From positions 36,328 through 71,660 of the forward strand of contig JAPOXY010000037.1 in NCBI GenBank assembly GCA_026706845.1: a stretch of 35,333 bases of DNA, given 5' to 3'. This DNA is from Gemmatimonadota bacterium (GTDB lineage: Bacteria; Latescibacterota; UBA2968). This document shows, in pieces, positions 24,406 through 31,995 of the stretch; positions within the stretch are counted from its first letter, which is position 1, and the number at the start of each line of letters is the position of its first letter. The notes below the pieces were generated by a model, which saw nothing but the letters and a program-made list of their open reading frames with translations, was not told the DNA's origin and ran no database searches. A program made the translations under genes and the position numbers.

Positions 24406-26373
24406 GTGAAAATCATGGCAGAGCGATTCAAACAACTCTCGGAAACAACACCCGTGCGGGCGGTGACAACGCGGTCGGTAATTGCATCGGTAGTGGTGAT
24501 CACTGCAAGCGTACTGTGGAATGAGTGGATGCCGTACTACACGTCGGGATCGAATATCAGCCGCAGCCATTTCCCCATGGCGTTCTTCTTTCCGTTTTTG
24601 ATCGCGTGTACACTCAATCTGGCATTAAACCACTTGCGGGCGGGATGGGAGCTTTCGCGGTCGGAATTGCTGGTGGTCCTGGGGTCGGGCTTTGTGGGAA
24701 TCGCGCTGGCTTACGACGGGCTGACGGGCCACTTCTTCGGCGTTCTGGCAGCCCCCTATTATTTTGCATCTGTAGAAAATGGATGGGGTTTTATACACAA
24801 CACCATCCCCGCCTGGCTCGCACCCTCAAATGCCACTGGTGAAATGACGCGGTTTTTTGAAGGCGGAGGCGGATCCCCCCCGTGGCGCGTGTGGGCAGTA
24901 CCCGTTTTCTGGTGGATGTGCTTTTTCGGCGCAATGGGCTTTGGGGTATTTTGTCTGGTCGTAATTTTGCGAAAGCAATGGGTGGATTACGAGCGTTTGG
25001 CTTATCCACTTGTCGAAGTCGCACAATCTCTGGCGGAGACAGAAAAGGGCGGCGGACTGGAAAAAACATTTCGCTCTCCCCTGTTCTGGATCGCATTTTC
25101 TCTGGTCATGCTCTTGAAATTGTGGAATATCGCGTCTTATTTTACCCCGGCATTTCCGCATATAGACATTGAACAAACACAGTGGCAACCGATTCCAGAC
25201 TTTCCCTGGATGGTAAATCGCCTGAGTTTTTACGCCATTGGATTCGGGTATTTTGCGCGCCTGGATGTGCTGTTCAGCGTGTGGTTCTTCATTATTTTGA
25301 CGGCGTTTCAGGTATATGTATTCAATATCTTTGGCTATCAAATCGGCGCGGCAACCCACCACTGGACAAGCGATGCTCTGGGCTGGCAGAGCATGGGCGC
25401 ATTGATCTTCTTATCTGCCTGGGGATTGTGGATGGCGCGCGCGCATTTGAAGGCCGTGATACGCAAGGCACTATATCCCAACTGCGAAGTTGATGATAGC
25501 GGCGAATTATTGTCCTATCGCATGGCAGTATTCGGCTTATTGGGCGCATTTGCATTTGTCTCGGCGTGGCTATATACGGCGGGCATGCCCTTGTGGGTGG
25601 TATTTTGCTTTCTCATTTTGGCGATGTTGTTATTCCTGGGCCTTGCCCGCGCCATTGCAGAGCTGGGATTGGTCTATGTGTACTATCGCATTCAGCCCCA
25701 CGATGCTGTGGTGCAGGCATTTGGTTCAAATATGGTAGGGCTTTCCGGCGTGGTGGTACTCGGGTTTATGCATGTATTTAATCAGTGGCCCGATATTGGG
25801 AAGGGATTTTTGATGCCGCCGTTCACCCAGGCGGTAAAAGCCGTGGATAAGGTCGTCAGTCCACGGCGAATTACACCAGTGCTGTGGCTGGCACTCGCAC
25901 TGGGCTTCACCATCTCAATAGTGGATACGCTGTATTTGAGTTATGAATACGGAGCCTATAACCTGGGTAATATGGGGATGAAGAAGACGGGACCCGTGGC
26001 ATTTGATTTTGTGATTACAGAAATACGAAACCCCCTGGCACCCGGCGGCAATGGCAGGGTCATGTGGGCATTTATCGGGATGGGACTGATGGCGATTTTG
26101 ACGACCGTTCGCTACTGGGTACCGTGGTGGCCCCTGCACCCGATTGGCCTGGCTATGCAGGGGAATTACGGCGTGAGCAAGACGGTCTTTTCGATTTTTA
26201 TTGTCTGGTCAATCAAAGCGGTTGTCATGAAAATGGGTGGCGTGCAATTGTACGAAAAGGGAAAACCATTTTTCATCGGCTTGCTGGCAGCACAGGCGGT
26301 GAGCACGGGCCTGGTATTTATCATAGATTGGTTCTGGTTCCCCCTGCAGGGACATAATGTGCATAATTTTTAG
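24406..26373 (+). CDS. DUF6785/DUF6784-like multi-pass membrane protein, copy B
   Basis: This 655-residue protein is a paralogue of copy A along its whole length: same NEWMPYYTSGSNISRSHFP block, same RKQWVDYERLAYPLVEV, and the same C-terminal FPLQGHNVHNF. Differences concentrate at the N-terminus and in loops (for example the IHNT versus LLEH region near residue 130). A GTG directly abuts the GPH stop codon; an ATG three codons later is an alternative start. No strong ribosome binding site is visible, so coupling to the GPH gene is likely. It is the last gene of the five-gene operon and converges on the PcRGLX-like gene with 24 bases between. Function is unknown; substrate transport is the working inference. 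Confidence 0.8.
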   Translation: MKIMAERFKQLSETTPVRAVTTRSVIASVVVITASVLWNEWMPYYTSGSNISRSHFPMAFFFPFLIACTLNLALNHLRAGWELSRSELLVVLGSGFVGIALAYDGLTGHFFGVLAAPYYFASVENGWGFIHNTIPAWLAPSNATGEMTRFFEGGGGSPPWRVWAVPVFWWMCFFGAMGFGVFCLVVILRKQWVDYERLAYPLVEVAQSLAETEKGGGLEKTFRSPLFWIAFSLVMLLKLWNIASYFTPAFPHIDIEQTQWQPIPDFPWMVNRLSFYAIGFGYFARLDVLFSVWFFIILTAFQVYVFNIFGYQIGAATHHWTSDALGWQSMGALIFLSAWGLWMARAHLKAVIRKALYPNCEVDDSGELLSYRMAVFGLLGAFAFVSAWLYTAGMPLWVVFCFLILAMLLFLGLARAIAELGLVYVYYRIQPHDAVVQAFGSNMVGLSGVVVLGFMHVFNQWPDIGKGFLMPPFTQAVKAVDKVVSPRRITPVLWLALALGFTISIVDTLYLSYEYGAYNLGNMGMKKTGPVAFDFVITEIRNPLAPGGNGRVMWAFIGMGLMAILTTVRYWVPWWPLHPIGLAMQGNYGVSKTVFSIFIVWSIKAVVMKMGGVQLYEKGKPFFIGLLAAQAVSTGLVFIIDWFWFPLQGHNVHNF

Positions 26374-26397
26374 AGAATGCTCCGATGCGCCCTACAA

Positions 26398-28914
26398 TCA
26401 CTCGTCCATCCCCGCGTCTTGCAGGGCACCCAACAAATGGGGCACGCCGAAAAACAGCAGGCTCAAGTACATGGGGCTCAGTCCCACTGCGCCGCGCCTT
26501 TTGGGATCGTCGCTCCAATCCTGCGATTCAGCCAGGCGGCGCAGCAGGTGCTGACCCACCTCCAAATAGCCCCGCTCGCCTGTCAGCCTGTACGCATAGC
26601 TCAGGTGGCGGCACAGCACCCCGCCGTAGCGCTGCTTCCATGCCATTTCTGGATCGAAAACCCCAGGCCCACCGCAAAACCAATCCACAGCCCGCAGATA
26701 GCATTCGGCCACATCGGTCCTGCCTGTCAGTCGGTGCAGCAATTCGATGCCGATCATTAAATAGTGGGTCTGATACCCCTTTTGGTCGGCGTAGGACAGC
26801 ACTTGTTTACCCGCGGTAGAAGCCCCGCCCAGGGCTTTGTGCTCAGCCGGAGTAAAAGGTGCTGCGGTGCCCATTTCCACAGCCAGGGTCGTGCCTTCGG
26901 TGGCCATGCCGTAGGGTGCCTGGTCCGGCAGCCTATCGGGAGTGGAAACCTGAAAGCGCTTGTGCCAACTGCCGTCGTCGTTCTGCCCCCGGGCAATGAC
27001 CTGAAAAATTTCTTCGGCGCGCTGTTTAAAACGCGTTTTGCCCGTTAGTTCCCACAAATACAGCAGAGCGCGCAAGGTATTGGCAATGCTGCGCAAACTA
27101 AAGGAGAAACGGGGATCTTCGCTCCAGCGATAGCGCAGGAAAAATTCCCCAGCTTCTCCGAGCACCTCCAATGTACGGTGGTCGCCCGTCAAGTAGTAAT
27201 AGTCGATCCAGTTGTCGATAAAGGTGTGCGAAGCGCAAGGCTCGTCGCCAAAGTGGTCGATGCTGTGTCGGAAACAGCCGCCGACCCGATACGGCCTGAG
27301 CGGGTGGTAGTGGCAGGTATCGACATCCATCGAGTGCCGGGTCATCGCCTCACCGAGACGGAACCAGCGCCCTGCCCCGCTGCGCAAATACTGGATCCAC
27401 ACCCCGTGGCGCGGGTCCCACTCGCTGTTGCACCATCCCCACCGGCCCCGGAAGCGCCAATCGCCGGTCGATTCCTCCCAGGCCACGAGCACATCGCCCC
27501 AGTCAAAAAAACCGTGCCAGCGGTTGACTTCAATGCTGCGCGCCATCCAATCGAGGAAGCCATCAATCATGCGCTCGGAGTGCGGGAAGGCATCTACCGC
27601 GCGGACCGCAAAGCCACCTGTGACCTGGCAGTGAGCCATCCAGACGGGATCAACCGCGACGTGTGGCCAATCGAGCAAAGCCGTCAGCCGTTGAGGGGCT
27701 TCTTCGCTGGTATAGCGCTGGAAGTAATCGATGAAAAATTCCGAGGTTTTTGCCGTGCCCAGGCCATCGCTGTACACGCCTTCTCCCTCGTGCCACGCCA
27801 CCTCCTCGGCATAGCGCCTGAAATGCAGTCGTCCATCATCCGGATCTTTCCACAAAAACACGTCGATTCCCCCTTGATCCACGCCTATGGCTTTGGGATA
27901 TTCCTCGACCATATAGCGCAACGCCACCCCGACCCCGGCTTCTTCGCCCTCCAACACCGCCCACCCACCGGCCCGTTCGCCTTCTGCTATCCTCTCTGAG
28001 CGCTCGCTGCGCCGCCGCTCCAGGCGGAAGTGGCGATCCTGGCGCTGGGCCAAAAGCAGGCCTTCGTCCCGACCGAGAACGCCTTCCATACACCGATTCC
28101 CCCCCACCCGATAGCGTCGTTTTCCCGCCCAATCCACCGGGATTCGCACGGCCAGTTCCCGCAATTCGGTCTGATCTGGATCGCAGGCCACCACGACGGT
28201 GTGCAGGACCCGCAAAAAGGCGTGACCGGCAAAGGCGTAGATACGCGTCACAAAACGGAAGGGTTGATAGCCGACGTAGTGGTGCATGGGCGCCTCGGAT
28301 TCCAGGGCGCCTTCACAGCGAATCACCGCCCGCAGAGGCCCGGATTCTTCCACCTGGACCCGGTAAGCGCTTTCCCCCAGCGATGCCCGGCACATCCCGC
28401 CCATACCGTAGATCCGCCGCTGAGTCTCCCCACTTTCAAAAGCCTCGCAAATATCGGCCCAACTGTCGCCGCCCTGCGAACTCACAGCGACTTCTTCGAC
28501 AAAGCCATCGGCCTCCTGCCGCCCCAATGACACCGCGTGTACCAGGCCATAGCGCTGCCGACTCACGGCAAAGCGCAAGGGGCCGGTACACACGACAAGG
28601 CGCTCGTCGCTCTCGCTTATTTGCAGTCGATTCGCCGGAGCAGCGCGAGGGGCTTCTCCTGCATAACACAAGTGGTAAATCGCCGATCCGACCACATCGG
28701 CTTGAAAATCGACCAGGACCCACTTGATACTGCCGTCGGGCCAATGGCTCAGTGGACGACTTTGCAGATCTACAGCCCGTCCCTGAGCATCCTCCAACCA
28801 CAAATCGGCGCATTCGGCTACAGCCCCTTGTGGCAGAGGTACGCCCCGGGTCACAGGCCAGGCGTGGCGTTCGATTCCGCTCTCTTCCTGGACAGTCAAT
28901 ATTAGACGTTGCAT
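26398..28914 (-). CDS. PcRGLX/YetA-like protein (putative exo-rhamnogalacturonan-lyase-type, PL26-like)
   Basis: The 838 residues follow the three-part plan of the PcRGLX/YetA family. The N-terminal barrel opens with 'VTRGVPLPQGAV...SHWPDGSIKWVLVDFQ' (about residues 20-72). A central beta-sandwich lies around 230-430. A C-terminal alpha/alpha toroid of repeated helix pairs (for example DNWIDYYYLTGDHRTLEVLG and YLWELTGKTRFKQRAEEIF) is followed by a DDGSW segment. The Penicillium member is an exo-rhamnogalacturonan lyase; bacterial YetA proteins are largely uncharacterised, so the activity is only suggested. There is no signal peptide. An AGGAAGAGGA ribosome binding site precedes the ATG. Most sampled lines of this gene are more GC-rich (three of four at 63-72%) than a sampled neighbour line at 45%. 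Confidence 0.75.
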   Translation of the reverse strand: MQRLILTVQEESGIERHAWPVTRGVPLPQGAVAECADLWLEDAQGRAVDLQSRPLSHWPDGSIKWVLVDFQADVVGSAIYHLCYAGEAPRAAPANRLQISESDERLVVCTGPLRFAVSRQRYGLVHAVSLGRQEADGFVEEVAVSSQGGDSWADICEAFESGETQRRIYGMGGMCRASLGESAYRVQVEESGPLRAVIRCEGALESEAPMHHYVGYQPFRFVTRIYAFAGHAFLRVLHTVVVACDPDQTELRELAVRIPVDWAGKRRYRVGGNRCMEGVLGRDEGLLLAQRQDRHFRLERRRSERSERIAEGERAGGWAVLEGEEAGVGVALRYMVEEYPKAIGVDQGGIDVFLWKDPDDGRLHFRRYAEEVAWHEGEGVYSDGLGTAKTSEFFIDYFQRYTSEEAPQRLTALLDWPHVAVDPVWMAHCQVTGGFAVRAVDAFPHSERMIDGFLDWMARSIEVNRWHGFFDWGDVLVAWEESTGDWRFRGRWGWCNSEWDPRHGVWIQYLRSGAGRWFRLGEAMTRHSMDVDTCHYHPLRPYRVGGCFRHSIDHFGDEPCASHTFIDNWIDYYYLTGDHRTLEVLGEAGEFFLRYRWSEDPRFSFSLRSIANTLRALLYLWELTGKTRFKQRAEEIFQVIARGQNDDGSWHKRFQVSTPDRLPDQAPYGMATEGTTLAVEMGTAAPFTPAEHKALGGASTAGKQVLSYADQKGYQTHYLMIGIELLHRLTGRTDVAECYLRAVDWFCGGPGVFDPEMAWKQRYGGVLCRHLSYAYRLTGERGYLEVGQHLLRRLAESQDWSDDPKRRGAVGLSPMYLSLLFFGVPHLLGALQDAGMDE

Positions 28915-29199
28915 ATCTTCCTCTTCCTTATCGCGCTTGTGAACACACCGGGTATTTTAAAACAGCTTCTCAAAAAAAGCCAACATTTTACGCACTGCAT
29001 TTTGGCAAGTCCATATCTGGTTTTATAATCTACACTTTTGTCTTTTTTTCTCTAACAACGCACTTTCTTCTATGCAAGTTGGCAATGCGCAAACGCAAAT
29101 CTTTCTTGTACTTGACTCATAGCCCAAAAGCTGGTATTGTTAAGACTTCGAAAAATAAGTGGTGCTTTTGATCAAACCCTTTTTTTAAGAATATCCTTT
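28915..29199. other. 285-base divergent intergenic region between PcRGLX-like and heme o synthase genes
   Basis: AT-rich region with no coding signal that I can support. It holds the ribosome binding site and presumably the promoter of the minus-strand PcRGLX-like gene, and the plus-strand promoter candidate listed separately. Nothing else stands out. Confidence 0.4.
29112..29140 (+). promoter_or_regulatory. Sigma-70-type promoter candidate for heme o synthase gene
   Basis: TTGACT (5 of 6 to consensus) and TATTGT (4 of 6) are separated by 17 bases, about 60 bases before the chosen ATG. It is the only such pair I found in the upstream region. Confidence 0.4.
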
Positions 29200-30081
29200 A
29201 TGAACGCCGAACTGGTACATGCAAAAACATTTGTGAACGACTTATTTGTTTTAATTAAATTTCGGATTGGGCTAATGGTCGTGTTTAGCACTTCTGTGGG
29301 ATATGTGCTCGGCATGGGATATGTTCCCGATCCGATTCACATCTTCCATGTGCTATTCGCCACTTTTTTGACTACATCTGGCACGGGTGTTTTGAACCAG
29401 TTTATGGAGCGCGAGCGCGATGCGAGAATGGGACGCACGGCTGACCGACCACTGCCTGCGGGACGCATTGCGCCAGAGCTGGCCTTTTGCTTCGGGCTAA
29501 TTTTGAGTGGTATGGGCATTCTCTATCTGGGGGTGCTGGTCAATATTTTGACCGCACTGGTGGGATTATTAACCGTAGTGGTATATTTGCTCCTCTATAC
29601 GCCCTTAAAGCCCAAAACACCGCACAATACATCTATTGGTGCCATCGCAGGCGCATTGCCGCCAGTAGGTGGATGGACCGCGGCAACAGGTGTTTTGAGT
29701 GGCGAAGCGCTGGCTCTATTTGGCATTTTGTTTTTGTGGCAATTCCCCCATTTTTTGTCCATTGCCTGGCTTTATCGAGAAGATTACGCACGAGGCGGAT
29801 TTCGCATGCTACCCATAGAAGACCCGCAAGGCCATAGAACCGCCCATCAGGTAGTACTTTATACTCTGGTCTTGTTGTCGTGCAGCCTGATACCAGCGCT
29901 ATTGGGCATGGCTGGTGTCGCGTATTTTGGCGTTGCCGTTTTGCTCGGCCTGGGCCTGTTGTACGCCAGTTTAACCTTTGCGCAGTCGCGTACAGATGTG
30001 TTAGCGCGTCGCCTGATGCGAGCGACGCTCATATATCTGCCCGTATTGTGGACAGTAATGATGTTGGACAAAATCGCGTGA
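29200..30081 (+). CDS. cyoE: Heme o synthase (protoheme IX farnesyltransferase)
   Basis: This 293-residue UbiA-superfamily prenyltransferase makes heme o from heme b and farnesyl diphosphate, in the inner membrane. The first aspartate-rich-type motif is NQFMERERDARMGRTADRPLPAGR (residues 66-89), with Asn66, Glu70, Asp74, Met77 and Arg79-Thr80. The second is YTPLKPKTPHNTSIGAIAGALPPVGGW around residues 148-175. Nine or so hydrophobic helices are visible. The ATG at MNAELV is preferred to a longer frame 21 codons upstream because it matches the usual family N-terminus; its ribosome binding site is weak. It is followed by an ABC exporter. No cytochrome oxidase subunit lies in the window. It is also called ctaB. 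Confidence 0.93.
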   Translation: MNAELVHAKTFVNDLFVLIKFRIGLMVVFSTSVGYVLGMGYVPDPIHIFHVLFATFLTTSGTGVLNQFMERERDARMGRTADRPLPAGRIAPELAFCFGLILSGMGILYLGVLVNILTALVGLLTVVVYLLLYTPLKPKTPHNTSIGAIAGALPPVGGWTAATGVLSGEALALFGILFLWQFPHFLSIAWLYREDYARGGFRMLPIEDPQGHRTAHQVVLYTLVLLSCSLIPALLGMAGVAYFGVAVLLGLGLLYASLTFAQSRTDVLARRLMRATLIYLPVLWTVMMLDKIA

Positions 30082-30113
30082 GACAAGTGTGCATCCAATT
30101 CAGAAGATACAGG

Positions 30114-30145
30114 AGGTGATAGGCTGACCTATCACCTTTCTTTTT
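30114..30145 (+). terminator. Terminator-like hairpin with embedded Shine-Dalgarno-like sequence
   Basis: AGGTGATAGG and CCTATCACCT pair perfectly (10 bp, 4-base CTGA loop) and are followed by TTCTTTTT. The hairpin overlaps AGGAGGTGAT (30111-30120), the ideal Shine-Dalgarno sequence. The next start codon comes directly after the T tract. It could stop cyoE transcripts or control the ABC ATPase gene; see the finding. Confidence 0.75.
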
Positions 30146-31084
30146 ATGTTAAGCAACCAATTGCAAGTAGCAATAGATGTCGAAAATGTGAGCCACAAAT
30201 TTGGTGAGCATGTGGCCTTAGACAGTATCACATTACAGGTGATGGCCGGGGAAATGTACGGTCTTTTAGGCCCCAATGGAGGGGGAAAGACCACCCTATT
30301 TCGCATGTTGTGTACCATGCTGTCTCCCGACCACGGTTCAATTCACCTGTTGGGCAAAAACGCTGCTACCGGTGCTGTGCGCGCACGCATCGGGGTGGTT
30401 TTCCAGCATCCCAGCTTAGATACCCGTTTGACCGTATTGGAAAATTTGCGCCATCAAGGCCACCTCTACGGCTTGAAAGGCCGCTCGCTCTCCCAACGCA
30501 TCGAAGAAGTACTGGACATGATGGCCCTCACCGATCGCGCAAAAGATCGGGTAGAAGTACTATCTGGCGGCTTACAGCGACGCGTTGAACTGTGCAAAAG
30601 TTTGCTGCACCACCCCAAAATATTGATATTTGATGAACCCTGCACAGGGCTTGATCCCGGTGCGCGGCGAGGATTTTGGGATGATCTGGATATTTTGCGG
30701 CGGACCTATGGCACGACACTGGTATTGACAACCCATTTTATGGAAGAGGCCGAGCGCTGTGACCGCATTGGCATTTTAGATCGTGGACGGCTAATTGCCG
30801 AAGGTACACCCGAGGCATTGAAGCGCACAGTGGGGTGCGAAGTCATTACCCTCGAGACACGCGATTCCAAAAGCCTGCAATTGCAAATCGAAAAAGTTGT
30901 GGGCCGCGATGTCCAGATAATTGATGGGCAGGTGCGTATTCCCTGCGATGACGGGCAGCAGTTATTAGCACAGTTGTATCCCCTTCTGCGAGAGAATGTT
31001 CAAGCCATGACTTTAAGCGTGCCCACACTTGAGGATGTTTTTGTGCAGCGAACGGGACACGGATTCCAAGTGGAGGATCAGTAG
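30146..31084 (+). CDS. ABC transporter ATP-binding protein, DrrA-like
   Basis: The 312 residues contain a complete ABC ATPase: Walker A GPNGGGKTT (residues 42-50), Q-loop VVFQHPS (Gln87), signature LSGGLQRR (139-146), Walker B ILIFDEP (Asp163, Glu164) and the H-loop (LTTHF, His197). The C-terminal ~90 residues form an accessory domain common in DrrA/CcmA-type exporters. Its partner permease gene overlaps its stop codon by one base (TAGTG), which supports a two-component exporter. The start codon sits 8 bases after a terminator-like hairpin, and no other in-frame start exists upstream. The substrate is unknown; the position after the heme o synthase gene makes a heme- or oxidase-related role possible, as inference only. 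Confidence 0.92.
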   Translation: MLSNQLQVAIDVENVSHKFGEHVALDSITLQVMAGEMYGLLGPNGGGKTTLFRMLCTMLSPDHGSIHLLGKNAATGAVRARIGVVFQHPSLDTRLTVLENLRHQGHLYGLKGRSLSQRIEEVLDMMALTDRAKDRVEVLSGGLQRRVELCKSLLHHPKILIFDEPCTGLDPGARRGFWDDLDILRRTYGTTLVLTTHFMEEAERCDRIGILDRGRLIAEGTPEALKRTVGCEVITLETRDSKSLQLQIEKVVGRDVQIIDGQVRIPCDDGQQLLAQLYPLLRENVQAMTLSVPTLEDVFVQRTGHGFQVEDQ

Positions 31085-31854
31085 TGCGAATGGCTTTCTG
31101 GTTGCCCGTGGTGTCGCTCTGGCGGCGCGAACTGGTGCGCTTTGCCCGAGATCGCAATCGATTATTCGGTGCAATAGGCCAACCTCTCGTGTTCTGGTTG
31201 CTATTGGGCGCTGGTTTTGAAAAGTCTTTCGCACCCCTGGGTATTTCCAGTGGATATCTGGAATATATTTATCCGGGAATATTGTTGCTGATTGTGTTAT
31301 TTACAGCGATCTTTTCGACTATCTCGGTCATTGAAGACCGGCGAGAAGGATTTATGCAATCGGTGCTGGTCGCGCCCGTATCCCGGACCGGATTAGTGCT
31401 CGGCAAGGTCTTGGGCGGAGGAACCCTGGCCTTTTTGGAAAGCCTGATATTTCTGGTATTTCTGGCCTTTTTGGATATACCCATCAGCATTGCATCTTTG
31501 GGCATGACCCTCATTTTCCTGGCTGTACTGGGCATTGCCCTCACAGCTTTGGGCTTTGCAATAGCCTGGCAGGCTTCATCCACTGCGGGATTCCACGCGG
31601 TAATGAATTTGCTTTTATTCCCCATGTGGGCACTTTCTGGCGCATTTTTCCCCGCGGAAGGTGCGTCGCGGTGGCTGGCGTACCTGATGGCAATAAATCC
31701 ATTGACTTACGGTATGGACGGCTTACGCCAATCTCTTTACCTCACAACATCCGGCGCAAATACCCATTTGTGGTTTTGCGGTATAATAAGCGTGGCATTT
31801 GCAGTCCTGACCCTCAGCGCAGCCGTGTGGCAGGTATGTCGAATTAAAAATTAA
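31084..31854 (+). CDS. ABC-2 type transporter permease
   Basis: The 256-residue integral membrane protein has six hydrophobic segments and the ABC-2 family layout: an N-terminal amphipathic stretch with Arg-rich REL-x-RFARDR (residues 15-23), a central 'EDRREGFMQSVLVAPVSRTGLVLGK' block (about 84-108) and a 'INPLTYGMDGLRQ' segment (about 209-221). It pairs with the ATPase encoded just upstream; its GTG start overlaps that gene's stop by one base, so translation is likely coupled. An ATG two codons later is an alternative. Together they form a homodimer-type exporter (NBD plus TMD on separate chains) like DrrAB. The substrate is unknown. Confidence 0.9.
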   Translation: MRMAFWLPVVSLWRRELVRFARDRNRLFGAIGQPLVFWLLLGAGFEKSFAPLGISSGYLEYIYPGILLLIVLFTAIFSTISVIEDRREGFMQSVLVAPVSRTGLVLGKVLGGGTLAFLESLIFLVFLAFLDIPISIASLGMTLIFLAVLGIALTALGFAIAWQASSTAGFHAVMNLLLFPMWALSGAFFPAEGASRWLAYLMAINPLTYGMDGLRQSLYLTTSGANTHLWFCGIISVAFAVLTLSAAVWQVCRIKN

Positions 31855-31866
31855 GGAGCGGTGTAC

Positions 31867-31881
31867 AACTGCGTAGCAGTT
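31867..31881 (+). other. Short perfect hairpin downstream of ABC permease
   Basis: AACTGC and GCAGTT pair around a GTA loop. No T run follows, so it is a poor terminator. It lies between two copies of AATTAAGGA-type sequence (near 31846-31858 and 31893-31901), which may be traces of a small dispersed repeat. Confidence 0.3.
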
Positions 31882-31960
31882 CATTGAGAATTAAGGATTG
31901 GGTGGCCGGGCCTTCACAATTTTCTGGAACAGAAACCTTATTTAATTGTTGGATATTGTA

Positions 31961-31995
31961 TTGACAAAATGAATCTCTGGCGTATGGTCTTGTCA
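31961..31995 (+). promoter_or_regulatory. Sigma-70-type promoter whose start point falls at the lipoprotein ATG
   Basis: A perfect TTGACA (31961-31966) is followed, 16 bases on, by TATGGT (31983-31988; 4 of 6). Transcription starting 6-7 bases after the -10 would begin at the A of the ATG. No purine-rich ribosome binding site precedes that ATG. Confidence 0.5.
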
